From positions 1 to 26,525 of the forward strand of contig WRFT01000002.1 of assembly GCA_009776385.1 (NCBI GenBank): a stretch of DNA of 26,525 nt, read 5' to 3'. The stretch comes from Clostridia bacterium. GTDB lineage: Bacteria > Bacillota > Clostridia > Christensenellales > Aristaeellaceae. Within the stretch, counting starts at the first letter, position 1, and each line of letters starts with the position of its first letter. Under the pieces are notes generated by a model. It was given only the letters and a program-made list of their open reading frames with translations, made no database searches and was not told the DNA's origin. Of the stretch, positions 15,365 through 24,139 are shown in pieces. A program made the translations under genes and the position numbers.

Positions 15365-17113
15365 ATGAAAATTTTATGGGAAATGGGTAAATCTGCCGCG
15401 AAATACCGGCTTTTCTATGTTATCTCCATTCTTTCAACGTTTGCGATAACGGCCGTCAACCTGACCACCCCCAAAATACTGTCCGCGATGACCGCCATCG
15501 TGCAAAACGGCATCACCCGGGAAGGGCTTCATGAAATTGGCGGCTTTACAATAACGCTGACCATCCTTTTTCTGTTACGGGTAGGCTTTCGCTTCATGAG
15601 CAGTTATTTCAGCCATACCGCGGCGTGGCGTCTGGTTGAAGACCTGCGGGTTCGTGTATACGACAAGGTGCAAAGCCTGTCCATGAGTTATTTCCATGAC
15701 ATGCAAACGGGCGATTTAATGAGCCGCGTCATGAATGACACCGCTCATTTTGAACAGCTCTACGCGCATATCATACCCGATTTAATCACCAATCTCCTCA
15801 CCTTCGCGGGGGTGCTGGTCATGCTGCTGACTATTAACGCGCGGTTAGCCTTGTTTACCTGCCTGCCGATCCCCTTCGTGTTTGTCGGCGGCTTAATCTT
15901 TTCTAAAAAAATAAGGCCGGCCTTTCAAAAAACCCAAAAAACGGTGGCGGAAGTGAACGCAAAGCTTCAAGATAATTTTTCAGGCATCCACGAAATACAG
16001 GCTTTTAACCAGGAAGAAAAAGAAACGAAAATCATGAACGGCATGCTGTCCGTTTTTACTAAAACCATGCTGCGGGCGCTCAAGATGAGCGCGGTCTTCC
16101 ATCCCACCATTGAATTTTTATCCTCGGCGGGTTTTATCATTTTGGTTGGCTTCGGCGGCATATTGGCTTTTCAAGGCACATTAGATACTTCCGAAATCGT
16201 GGCGTTTTTATTATATATATCCATGTTCTACGGCCCCGTAACCGCTTTGGCGCAAATGCTTGAGCAAGTTCAGCAGGCTTTTGCCGGCGCGGAACGCGTG
16301 GCACAGGTACTGGAGGAAGAAAGGCAGATAAAGGACGCGCCGGGCGCGGCGGATCTGCGTGATGTGAAGGGCGCCATTGAGTTTGACCATGTTAGTTTTC
16401 ATTACCAAGACAATGTACCCGTGCTGACAGACGTAAGCGTTTTGTGCGAACCGGGTCAAATGGTAGCGCTTGTCGGGCCTACGGGCGTGGGGAAAACCAC
16501 TTTTTCTCAGTTGATACCGCGCTTCTACGATCCCATCGCCGGAACCATACGCATCGATGGACAGGATATCCGTCAGGTAACGGTCGCCTCACTGCGGCGA
16601 TGCATCGCGCCCGTCCTCCAAGATACATTCCTGTTCAACGGAACCATCGCGGAAAACATCGCCTACTCGCTGCCCGGCGCGGACAGACAGGCCATTCAAC
16701 AAGCCGCCGAGGCGGCCTTCATCCATCAAGAAATCATGGCGATGCCGCAGGGATATGATACGCGTATCGGTGAACGCGGCGTGAAGCTGTCGGGTGGCCA
16801 AAAACAACGCATCGCCATCGCCCGGGCAAGGCTTAGAAACGCGCCGATAATCATTTTGGATGAGGCGACCGCGTCCGTCGATACGGGTACGGAAAAAGAA
16901 ATACAAAAGGCCATTAAGGAACTGGCAAAGACAAGAACCGTGGTCGCCATCGCGCACAGACTGTCTACCATCCGCAGCGCGGATATCATTCTGGTCATTG
17001 ACGGCGGCGCGATAGCGGAAAGAGGCACGCATGCCCGGCTGATGGCACAGGGCGGCATTTACAAAAAACTATACGATATGCAGGCGCGTTCCGAAGGAAA
17101 AACAGACGGATAA
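15365..17113 (+). CDS. ABC exporter half-transporter (permease-ATPase fusion)
   Basis: A 582-residue type IV ABC exporter subunit. The transmembrane domain (about 15-305) has the usual six helices and the YFHDMQTGDLMSRVMND coupling segment (109-125). The nucleotide-binding domain has Walker A GPTGVGKT (371-378), Q419, signature LSGGQ (475-479), Walker B IIILDE (495-500) and switch H531 in AHRLST. All catalytic residues are canonical, so it could work as a homodimer, and no partner half-transporter is adjacent. The substrate cannot be predicted; the MdlB/MsbA/LmrA-like group covers lipids, drugs and peptides. GGGAGGT precedes the ATG. It converges on the M29 gene 19 bases on, with no clear terminator between. 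Confidence 0.95.
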   Translation: MKILWEMGKSAAKYRLFYVISILSTFAITAVNLTTPKILSAMTAIVQNGITREGLHEIGGFTITLTILFLLRVGFRFMSSYFSHTAAWRLVEDLRVRVYDKVQSLSMSYFHDMQTGDLMSRVMNDTAHFEQLYAHIIPDLITNLLTFAGVLVMLLTINARLALFTCLPIPFVFVGGLIFSKKIRPAFQKTQKTVAEVNAKLQDNFSGIHEIQAFNQEEKETKIMNGMLSVFTKTMLRALKMSAVFHPTIEFLSSAGFIILVGFGGILAFQGTLDTSEIVAFLLYISMFYGPVTALAQMLEQVQQAFAGAERVAQVLEEERQIKDAPGAADLRDVKGAIEFDHVSFHYQDNVPVLTDVSVLCEPGQMVALVGPTGVGKTTFSQLIPRFYDPIAGTIRIDGQDIRQVTVASLRRCIAPVLQDTFLFNGTIAENIAYSLPGADRQAIQQAAEAAFIHQEIMAMPQGYDTRIGERGVKLSGGQKQRIAIARARLRNAPIIILDEATASVDTGTEKEIQKAIKELAKTRTVVAIAHRLSTIRSADIILVIDGGAIAERGTHARLMAQGGIYKKLYDMQARSEGKTDG

Positions 17114-17132
17114 GCGGGTTGCGCCGTTCGGG

Positions 17133-18251
17133 CTAATTCTTCAATTGATCGGGATTCAAGCATAGCAGGTCTGCGGTGGTAAACAGGCCGTCTTTGCGGA
17201 CAAGTTCTTCGTCAAAGTACATTTCGCCGCCGCCGTAGGCGGGTGTTTGAATGCATACAAGGTCCCAATGCAGCGCGGACTTATTACCGTTGGGGCATTC
17301 ATCGTAACAGTTGCCGGGGGTAAAATGAAAGGAGCCGGCAATCTTTTCATCAAACAGCGTATCCTTCATCGGCTCTGTGATGTACGGATTAACGCCGATA
17401 GCAAACTCCCCGATGTAGCGCGCGCCCTCGTCAATATCTAAAATGGCGTTGAGGCGTTTAGCGTCCGCGCAATCGGCGCTGATTATTTTACCGTTTGAAA
17501 AAGTAAAGGCAACACGCTCATAAACCCTCCCGTCATGCAGGCTCGGGGTGTTATAGGTCAGTTTGCCTTCCACGGAGTCGCGGATAGGCGCGGTAAAAAT
17601 TTCCCCGTCCGGTATATTCACCTTTCCGTCGCATTTGATGGCGGGTTGGTTTTTAATGGAAAAAGAAAGGTCCGTCCCGTCGCCCGTAATCCGTACGCGG
17701 TCTGTCTTTTCCATACGCGCAACCAAAGCGTCCATCGCGCGGCTCATTTTATTATAGTCCAAACAGCATACATCGAAGTAAAAATCCTCGAAAGCGGGGG
17801 TGGATAGGCCGGCCTGCTGTGCCATTGCCTCATTGGGATACCGGAGTACCACCCATTTGGTGTTCGGTACGCGTATTTTGGAATGAACGGCATTCCCATA
17901 CAGCCGCGTGTATAACGCCAGCTTGTTATCAGGCACATCGGACATCTCAAAGCTGTTATCCGGACAGCGTATACCAATATATGCCCGGCAGTCATTCATG
18001 CGTAAGCTGTCGTATTTAGCCATCAGCTCCAGCTGTATTTCGTTACAGCCCATCATGAGGGAGCGGTTAACCAGGGGGTTCACGATATGAACGAGCGGAA
18101 TGCCGCCCGCCGCGTAAACCTCCTCCACCAGCAGCGCGGCTAATGGATACTGTGTGCCGGTCATCTCAATGAGCGTCGTTTCGCCGGGTTGTACATTGCA
18201 GGAATACCGCACCAGGTTTTTAGCCAGAGTCTTCAATCTCGGATCTGTCAT
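17133..18251 (-). CDS. M29 family aminopeptidase (AmpS/AmpT-like)
   Basis: A 372-residue di-metal exopeptidase of the thermophilic aminopeptidase family, cytoplasmic. The metal and catalytic residues are recognisable: E217 in NIPDGEIFTAP, E282 in YIGEFAIGVN, H309 in GSFHFTPGN, and H328 and D330 in SALHWDLV. The ATG at 18251 follows a perfect AAGGAGGT at 8 bases; the longer frame to 18437 lacks a site and lies inside the acyltransferase gene. Start and upstream stop overlap as ATGA, so it is translationally coupled to the acyltransferase. A small number of extra cysteines (C161-162 style VCCLD and CYDEC) is seen but no metal motif. Length is slightly below the usual about 410. Confidence 0.93.
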   Translation of the reverse strand: MTDPRLKTLAKNLVRYSCNVQPGETTLIEMTGTQYPLAALLVEEVYAAGGIPLVHIVNPLVNRSLMMGCNEIQLELMAKYDSLRMNDCRAYIGIRCPDNSFEMSDVPDNKLALYTRLYGNAVHSKIRVPNTKWVVLRYPNEAMAQQAGLSTPAFEDFYFDVCCLDYNKMSRAMDALVARMEKTDRVRITGDGTDLSFSIKNQPAIKCDGKVNIPDGEIFTAPIRDSVEGKLTYNTPSLHDGRVYERVAFTFSNGKIISADCADAKRLNAILDIDEGARYIGEFAIGVNPYITEPMKDTLFDEKIAGSFHFTPGNCYDECPNGNKSALHWDLVCIQTPAYGGGEMYFDEELVRKDGLFTTADLLCLNPDQLKN

Positions 18252-19426
18252 GCAGGGGACCTCCTTTTTAGTATGGATAATTTGGTGAGCGCTTGAGCGC
18301 AAGGTTTCTCTACCGCGTAGGTTAATAAAACGGAGAGGGATACCGATAAAAGAAAACAAAGATAGGAATAACGCGTCTGCCATAAAAACTCGTATGCTTG
18401 ATTTGGCAGCGGGTTTGTATAAGGAGGGAAACGCCACCTTTTTAGCAGAAGCGCCACGGCGTTATGCCATAGATAATAGTTTAAGGTGACACCGGCCAGA
18501 AAGGCCATGCCACCGTTGTTTAGCATGGCCCGTGACGGGCGAAGGCCCAGCGCGCTTGATAAAAACAGGCAGCCTAATAATAACGCCAAAGGGAAGCGGC
18601 GCGTCATTTGCCCGATATGCATGGCCGCTTGACCACTCTCCCGCGCCTGATGTTGAAGCAGTATGGCAATGAGTACCACAGCGCACACCGACAGAAGGGT
18701 GAACAGAACGCGCAGCAAGCGTTTCTTCTTTGCCGTTTCCGCAATGAGTGTATATAAATAAGCGCACAGCATACCCAGCGCGTATACGTCCAAGAAGGAT
18801 GGGAGTTGGTTAACCACCATCGCGAAGTCTTGCAGGTTTCGCATCACCAATGCTCGGTATAAAAAAGCCGCGCCCGTCATGAGCGGCCATGTGACAGCGG
18901 GCTTTTTGGTTGCGGCTGCCGCCAGGAAAGGGAAAAACAGATAAGCCTGTACCTCGATGCCAATTGTCCACACAAGCATACCCAAGGGGGAGTGGAGATA
19001 GGATGCGGTAAAAAAGGTATGGGTGAATGTCACGTGGCGTAACAGGTCCGTCCACATATCTCCCCGCGTCGCGTAGCGGCCGAAGGGGGTCAGCATCGCC
19101 ATCGCCGTTAAGTATACGTAATAGGAAGGCAATACGCGGCATGCCCGCCGTGCGTAGAAGGGAACCGCGCGCGGAAGGGGCGCAGCATAAACCATATGCC
19201 TAGCATAAGGCAAAAAAAGCACGAATGAGGAGAGTAAAATCATACCGTCTACCATCATATAGCCTACGCGCACATAGGGTGTCAGCGATACCGTCATGCG
19301 TCCTAAATGGATATCCGGGCTTAGCCAGCTCTGCTGCCAAAAATGATACCAGCTGATAAGCAGCAGCATGAGTACGCGCCAACCATCCAACTCGGGAATG
19401 CGTTTAGCGGCCGGCTGTCTCGTCAT
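18248..19426 (-). CDS. Acyltransferase-3 family integral membrane protein (OafA/YrhL-like)
   Basis: A 392-residue polytopic membrane enzyme that would O-acylate cell-surface sugars or other envelope molecules using a cytoplasmic acyl donor. The R-x10-H motif is exact: R17 in LDGWR and H28 in SWYHFW; FYARRACRVLPSYYVYL (about 90-106) is the conserved RxxR-type loop. About ten hydrophobic helices follow; no C-terminal SGNH domain. The ATG at 19426 lies inside the last 23 bases of the TPR-like gene, and its own stop overlaps the M29 start. The pairing with a solenoid protein and a secreted protein hints at envelope modification, but the acceptor is unknown. Confidence 0.9.
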   Translation of the reverse strand: MTRQPAAKRIPELDGWRVLMLLLISWYHFWQQSWLSPDIHLGRMTVSLTPYVRVGYMMVDGMILLSSFVLFLPYARHMVYAAPLPRAVPFYARRACRVLPSYYVYLTAMAMLTPFGRYATRGDMWTDLLRHVTFTHTFFTASYLHSPLGMLVWTIGIEVQAYLFFPFLAAAATKKPAVTWPLMTGAAFLYRALVMRNLQDFAMVVNQLPSFLDVYALGMLCAYLYTLIAETAKKKRLLRVLFTLLSVCAVVLIAILLQHQARESGQAAMHIGQMTRRFPLALLLGCLFLSSALGLRPSRAMLNNGGMAFLAGVTLNYYLWHNAVALLLKRWRFPPYTNPLPNQAYEFLWQTRYSYLCFLLSVSLSVLLTYAVEKPCAQALTKLSILKRRSPA

Positions 19427-22136
19427 TTAGCGCCTCCGCCCGCCGCATCCGGTATGTTACGTCGTTCCCGTTGAATTGTCCGCTTAAGACCAGTTCGTCG
19501 GATGTGAGTATACGGATGGTATACATGCTGTCTAAGTTATCCGCTTCGGCGCCCATGGACAAGCTGAAGTTAATGATGTTAAAAAAGAATGTCTCGTCAC
19601 CGATGATGCATGTACCGTCGCCGTAAAACACCATATTCGGCGCGTCCCCGCCCTGCCAATAGCCGATAATTCTGTAGGCGTTGCGTGTCATAACGCGCTC
19701 TTGAACATCCTTGTAATGCGGGATATGGGTGTAATAGGGCAGCGCCAGATAGGGGAATCCACGGTTGTAATAGTCATCGGCCAGGATATAACTGGCCTCA
19801 TAAAAACAATCAAGCATCGTTTGATAGGCATCCGGTACGCTGTCAAGGTTCACGGAGAGCGCCAATGAGATAACCAAATCGTACTCGCCCGCGTCAAACG
19901 CCTCCCGTATTTGAAGGGAAACAGCGTCATAATAAGCCGTATAAAGGTCTTCCGCTTTTAGGGCGGCGTCTGCGTAATCGCCGCATAACTCATAGATAGC
20001 CGCGGCGGCGAGCGGTTCGCCTGCCTGCATCAGCGCTTCAGCCATGTGATAGCGGCATTCCGCCAGCAGTGCCTGCGCGTCTTGATAATCTCCCAATGCC
20101 GACAGCCGTTCTTCGGCTAAAGCGTAATCAGCCGCGTCGAAGGTCTGTACGGCGATAGCGTATCGGCATTCCAGCCGCATGTGAGCTGCGTCTTGGCTGG
20201 CTGTCAATCTTTCCAGCGCCGTTAAAGCGCCCTCAAAATCACCTTCATCAAAGTAAATCCGCGCATGTGTCAGTATGGTCTGCTCCGCGCGCGCCCGGGC
20301 ATCACGGTAAGCGCCCAGTTCAAGGAAGAGTGTTGCGCTCTCGTCATACGCGGTTGCTTCAAGTTTACTCTCCGCCTTTCGGTATATGGCTTCCAACGCC
20401 ATTTGGGCGCTGTCAGCATAACCTTCAAGCGCTTCGAAGGCGGCGCGCGCTTCGTCCGGCTGTCCGCTTTCAAGCAGTATCAGCGCTCTGGCGTAAGCGA
20501 TACCAGCCAGTCGGTCGCTCGTATCCATATAACCTATGGTCAGCGCGAAATAGCGTTCCGCTTCATCGTACTGCGCCGTCTGCATCAGCGTCACGCCCGC
20601 CCAATACGCGCATTCACGCGCCTTCTCTTGCGCGCGTATGTCATTGTCTATTTGTGAAAACAGCGTATGGGCTTGCTCATAATCCCGTTTGGCCATCAAG
20701 GTTTCCGCGTAATCAAAAAGGCCCTTAGCCGCCTTAGCGGCCGCGTCCTCGTAATCACCCGCCAAAAGGTATGTCTCGGCCGCTTTAAGGTTTTCACCCA
20801 TCCGCCCAAACGATTCCGCCATATGGTAATAGGTTTCCTTCAACAGTTCCTCAGCGTCTGAATAATCACCCAAGGCGGTTAACAGGGGAATGGCCGTGTC
20901 GTAATTCTTTTGGGACAAGGCGGCTTTAGCGGGCAGATAATCACATTCACACAAAAGCAAATCGACTTCCTCGTCCCCGTCCATTTCCGTCAGGATACGC
21001 TTTGCTTCTTCAAAGGCGCTTTGCGTCATGAGCGCTTTTACGGAAAAAAGCCGCGCGCTGCGTGCGAGATCCGCCGCGTCACCATACTCTCCCAAAAGGT
21101 CGTAAAGGGCCGCTGCATCCGGGTAGTCCTCCGCTTGCATGCGTATCCCGGCTCGTTTATAAACGGCGTCACGGGCAAGGCTGCGCGCGTCTTTATAGTC
21201 ACCCAGCGCGGTCAATAACGCCTCAGCCGCCTTATATGTATCTTCCGTGTTTTGTTCCATGAGGGCAAGCGCCGCGGCATAGTCGCACGCGAGAACCCGC
21301 TCTGCCGTATCTCGGTAGGGGAGCAGCCGGGTAAATGCCTGCTTGGCCTCTTCGTACGCGCAGGACGCGTATAATTGGTCGGCATCACGGTAATCAAGAA
21401 AGGGTAACAGATGCCAAAAAACCCCGTATGCGCTTCCCGCCAAGAAAACGAGAACCGCAAAGAGTATCATTACCGCGCGGACACGCTTTCTTTTTTTTCG
21501 GCGATTCGCTTCCAACTCCGCTTGCCTTATTTCCGCCAGCCTGCGTTCTTTGCGTGCCAAGTCCTCCGCTTCCAATGCGTGCTGCCGTACGATGGCCTTG
21601 ATAATTTCTTCCGTGTAGCTGCCAAACACAATAGCCTGTGTCCGCTCGCAGCGCGGGCAAACCGGCTCGCCGCCCGCGTTAGCCCTTCCGCAAACGCATA
21701 TCCATGCGTTGCCCTCTATCCGCGGATAGCAAAAAGCGTCGTTACCCGCCAGAAACGCAAGCGTTTCACGTTCCGTGTCATCGGGTACCGGTATCGGGTC
21801 ATATAAAAACGGAGGCTCGCTTCCGCGCCTCCATATCACATTATCGTCAAACCATACTTTTTCTACAACCACTTCCGCTGAAGCCGGCACGGCGGATGCG
21901 CTTAAATCGATAACCACCTTGAACTCTGATTTCGCGCCGCCATCTTTAACGATGACGCGTTCAATCACACTGCCGGCGGGCTCATCCTGTTCGTCCCACA
22001 ACACAAGCTTTGCCTGCACGCTGGTGACCCTTTTCTCCGTTAAGTTAAAAAAAACGAGAAGGGCGTCCGTACCGTCCGGCTCGGGAAGCTCAACGGATAC
22101 CGGCTCAATGGGGCAGTTTAAATCGACTTTCAACAT
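19404..22136 (-). CDS. Large zinc-ribbon / single-TM / TPR-like solenoid protein of unknown function
   Basis: A 910-residue multi-domain protein. Residues 1-110 look like a beta-sandwich; 146-164 hold a zinc ribbon, C147-x-C149-x10-C160-x2-C163; 185-220 are a charged helix ending in RRKKRKRVR; 221-240 is one TM helix. Residues 245-815 are about 14-16 helical repeats of 35-45 residues with a recurring LGDYxDA turn (for example 311-316, 423-428, 460-464, 681-686, 719-724). Residues 820-900 look like a small beta domain (GYWQGGDAPNMVFYGDGTCIIG). The basic stretch before the TM predicts ribbon inside and solenoid outside. AAGGAGG precedes the ATG by 7 bases. I do not recognise the function; scaffold or sensor is inference. 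Confidence 0.85.
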   Translation of the reverse strand: MLKVDLNCPIEPVSVELPEPDGTDALLVFFNLTEKRVTSVQAKLVLWDEQDEPAGSVIERVIVKDGGAKSEFKVVIDLSASAVPASAEVVVEKVWFDDNVIWRRGSEPPFLYDPIPVPDDTERETLAFLAGNDAFCYPRIEGNAWICVCGRANAGGEPVCPRCERTQAIVFGSYTEEIIKAIVRQHALEAEDLARKERRLAEIRQAELEANRRKKRKRVRAVMILFAVLVFLAGSAYGVFWHLLPFLDYRDADQLYASCAYEEAKQAFTRLLPYRDTAERVLACDYAAALALMEQNTEDTYKAAEALLTALGDYKDARSLARDAVYKRAGIRMQAEDYPDAAALYDLLGEYGDAADLARSARLFSVKALMTQSAFEEAKRILTEMDGDEEVDLLLCECDYLPAKAALSQKNYDTAIPLLTALGDYSDAEELLKETYYHMAESFGRMGENLKAAETYLLAGDYEDAAAKAAKGLFDYAETLMAKRDYEQAHTLFSQIDNDIRAQEKARECAYWAGVTLMQTAQYDEAERYFALTIGYMDTSDRLAGIAYARALILLESGQPDEARAAFEALEGYADSAQMALEAIYRKAESKLEATAYDESATLFLELGAYRDARARAEQTILTHARIYFDEGDFEGALTALERLTASQDAAHMRLECRYAIAVQTFDAADYALAEERLSALGDYQDAQALLAECRYHMAEALMQAGEPLAAAAIYELCGDYADAALKAEDLYTAYYDAVSLQIREAFDAGEYDLVISLALSVNLDSVPDAYQTMLDCFYEASYILADDYYNRGFPYLALPYYTHIPHYKDVQERVMTRNAYRIIGYWQGGDAPNMVFYGDGTCIIGDETFFFNIINFSLSMGAEADNLDSMYTIRILTSDELVLSGQFNGNDVTYRMRRAEALNDETAGR

Positions 22137-22164
22137 AATGCCGCCTCCTTACAGACGGGATGGT

Positions 22165-23361
22165 CTACCAACAGTAGATCATGATGCTCATCAGCTTATT
22201 CCATTCGAAACGCATTTGCAGCGTAACGGGCTCGGAAAGCCCCGTATCCAGTACATAGCGAAGCGTTGTAACGCCGTCATCCTCATACTCTGCCACACCG
22301 TAATCTAAAGCACCCGTCTCCCCGTATAGCCGCTCGGTTGCCGTACCGTCGTAAGGTATACGGCTATGAGCGAAGCGCCGATACACATCTATGTAAGGCT
22401 CACCAATGGCCGCGCCGCGCGGGCCATCGATTCCCGGGCCGATAATCTCGGCGCATAACAATCGTCCCTCATGCCTCCGGTTGTCGAAACTGAATATGAA
22501 AGAAACGTCTTTATAATCCAGTATACGAAGAAAACCATCCCCATCATCCATCCACACGTCCTCATCGGGTATCCCGAAGAAAAACGTACAGTCTTCCGGT
22601 GATGCGGTCAGAAAATCGAAGCCCGACATAACCAGGTCTTCACGGTCAAACGGATCAACGCCGGTGCCGTCCGCGCTGCGGGGATACATAAAATAGCTCC
22701 GCTCATGCGCCAGTCTGTCTATTATCGCAATTTGATTAAGCACATCCAACTCTGATAAGGTATTATTCAAACCATATGCGCTCATGATGACAACCGTATT
22801 TTGTTCCAATGTGAATATTAAACCGCAGTCCGAATAACCGTCCGCGGAACTGGAAAGCTGTTCGTGAACAGCAAACTGCACTGTTTGCACTTGCTGGCCG
22901 TTCCGCTCCGCGCACCCCCACATCGCGCCCATGGGCATGGTGTTGGAAAGATACAGGTAAGCTGAATCACGTGTGCCGTTCAACGCTTCGTTTTCGTGAT
23001 AGAAAGTGTTCAGCAACGTATCGAGGCTTGTTTCGGTGTGCAACCCGCGAGGCAGTTCCTCGTTTTCAGAAAAAACGGTTATGGCGCGTAAAGCCTTAAA
23101 ATCTTCAAGCGAGGAGCCGTCCGTATAGAGCGTGGCGAAGGGGTAGATATGCATATAACCGTCTTCCGTCAGTGATTCCTCGCCAACCGGCGCGTTAACG
23201 GGCGCTATGCTTTTGAAGCGTTCCCAATACGGCTGAGCCCATTCCATTAACTCATTATAGGATAACGCACCCTGATCGCCATCCTGCGCGCGGGCGGGAT
23301 GGAGAGGGGTACCCATCAAAAAGCAGCACGCGCAGCATAGGATAAGGAAGGCTTTTTTCAT
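22165..23361 (-). CDS. Secreted protein of unknown function
   Basis: A 398-residue protein with a clear signal peptide (KK start, hydrophobic 5-18, ARAQ cleavage region about 23-26). The mature part is acidic, rich in aromatic and Asp residues, has few cysteines, and shows no catalytic motif or sorting signal I can name. The order of beta-rich segments (VVIMSAYGLNN, FFFGIPDEDVW, VSFIFSFDNRRHEG, TLQMRFEWNKLMSIMIYCW) suggests a beta-sandwich or lipocalin-like fold. AAGGAG lies 7 bases before the ATG. It is first in the operon with the zinc-ribbon/solenoid protein 28 bases downstream, and could act on the outer face with the solenoid part of that protein. Confidence 0.85.
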   Translation of the reverse strand: MKKAFLILCCACCFLMGTPLHPARAQDGDQGALSYNELMEWAQPYWERFKSIAPVNAPVGEESLTEDGYMHIYPFATLYTDGSSLEDFKALRAITVFSENEELPRGLHTETSLDTLLNTFYHENEALNGTRDSAYLYLSNTMPMGAMWGCAERNGQQVQTVQFAVHEQLSSSADGYSDCGLIFTLEQNTVVIMSAYGLNNTLSELDVLNQIAIIDRLAHERSYFMYPRSADGTGVDPFDREDLVMSGFDFLTASPEDCTFFFGIPDEDVWMDDGDGFLRILDYKDVSFIFSFDNRRHEGRLLCAEIIGPGIDGPRGAAIGEPYIDVYRRFAHSRIPYDGTATERLYGETGALDYGVAEYEDDGVTTLRYVLDTGLSEPVTLQMRFEWNKLMSIMIYCW

Positions 23362-23375
23362 TGTTTTTCTCCTTG

Positions 23376-23400
23376 GCCGGCGGCTGTAAACGCCTCCGGC
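23376..23400 (-). other. Leader hairpin next to a ribosome binding site
   Basis: GCCGGAGGC and GCCGCCGGC form a 9-base stem (one mismatch) with a 7-base loop in the leader of the secreted-protein gene. It ends one base before the AAGGAG ribosome binding site and could affect translation or mRNA stability. There is no U-run, so it is not a terminator. Confidence 0.4.
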
Positions 23401-23409
23401 TGCGAGCCC

Positions 23410-23438
23410 ATTCTACCTTATTACCGCATTTTTGTATA
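23410..23438 (-). promoter_or_regulatory. Promoter of the secreted protein/solenoid operon
   Basis: On the minus strand TATACA (23433-23438) and TAGAAT (23410-23415) are 17 bases apart. It is back to back with the plus-strand promoter at 23448, the -35 boxes being only 9 bases apart. Confidence 0.6.
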
Positions 23439-23447
23439 GTGCGTTTC

Positions 23448-23476
23448 TTGCGCCTTGGCGGACGTGCATGTATAAT
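23448..23476 (+). promoter_or_regulatory. Promoter of the small-protein/ABC-F pair
   Basis: TTGCGC (23448-23453) and a perfect TATAAT (23471-23476) are 17 bases apart. It lies downstream of the first in-frame ATG (23432), which supports the TTG start at 23504. Confidence 0.75.
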
Positions 23477-23503
23477 GCGGGGACGGGAAACGGAGGAGAT
23501 ATC

Positions 23504-24139
23504 TTGTACTTTCAATCCGATTACATCCTGCGCATGATACAAATGATGGGTGATTTTTTCAGGCGTCTTTTGGAAACGGTAAGCGAAACGGAAAAAGCGG
23601 ACGAGTATGACAGGCTGATGCGTCGGCAATGCGGGCTGGATGCGAACACCGCGGCGTCATTGACCGCCGAATCCTTGATAGAGCTTTTGCCGGACACACC
23701 CAGATTCGTTCTCTCCGAGATGCTCTATGTACGCGCGTATGCCTTTCCCCTGCACGATGAAGAGGCGGAGGCCTGTTTGTATAAGGCGTATAAGCTGCTG
23801 TTGTCTGTCGGCAATGAAAACTTAATCTGTGAGCTTCGTAAAGATCGGCTGTTAGAACTCTTTAATCGTGCGTACGGCCTGTTAACACCGCAAGACATGG
23901 TGGAAGCCGTTCGCTTTTTACTGCTGGCGGATGATTTTGCCAAGGCGGAAGATATCTTGTTTGACGCGATTGAGACCTCTGTCGATTCGGTGCGCGGCGA
24001 TGTCATAGCATCCGGCAAGAAGCTGTTTGAGCCGCTTTTATCCCGTTCGGATAAAGAACTGAAGGCGGGCGGGCTTTCTTTGACGGAAGCACGCGAAATA
24101 GTTACGGAATTGTCCGCCATGCTCTGTCAGGCAAAATGA
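23504..24139 (+). CDS. Helical protein of unknown function (DUF6483-like), coupled to ABC-F
   Basis: A 211-residue soluble, mostly helical protein. It starts with YFQSDYILRMIQMMGDFFRRLL, which resembles the DUF6483 proteins of Clostridia (from memory, no search made); the rest is helical pairs reminiscent of TPRs. No catalytic motif is seen and no function can be given. The start is a TTG at 23504 after GGAGGAG, because the only upstream in-frame ATG lies before the promoter. The stop overlaps the ABC-F start as ATGA, so the two proteins are probably made in fixed ratio. Alternative starts downstream (ATG near 23536) would lose the conserved N-terminus. Confidence 0.75.
   Translation: MYFQSDYILRMIQMMGDFFRRLLETVSETEKADEYDRLMRRQCGLDANTAASLTAESLIELLPDTPRFVLSEMLYVRAYAFPLHDEEAEACLYKAYKLLLSVGNENLICELRKDRLLELFNRAYGLLTPQDMVEAVRFLLLADDFAKAEDILFDAIETSVDSVRGDVIASGKKLFEPLLSRSDKELKAGGLSLTEAREIVTELSAMLCQAK

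Noticed and set aside
18252..18437. N-terminal extension of the M29 aminopeptidase
   Set aside because: It lies inside the acyltransferase gene, lacks a ribosome binding site, and the perfect site is before 18251.
19404..21400. Possible DNA-level tandem repeat in the solenoid gene
   Set aside because: The repeats are visible only in the protein; codons and unit lengths vary, so this is old protein repeat divergence rather than a satellite or recent duplication.
21775..22308. Plus-strand open frame of 177 codons
   Set aside because: It spans the junction of two well-supported minus-strand genes with their own ribosome binding sites and has no family signature.
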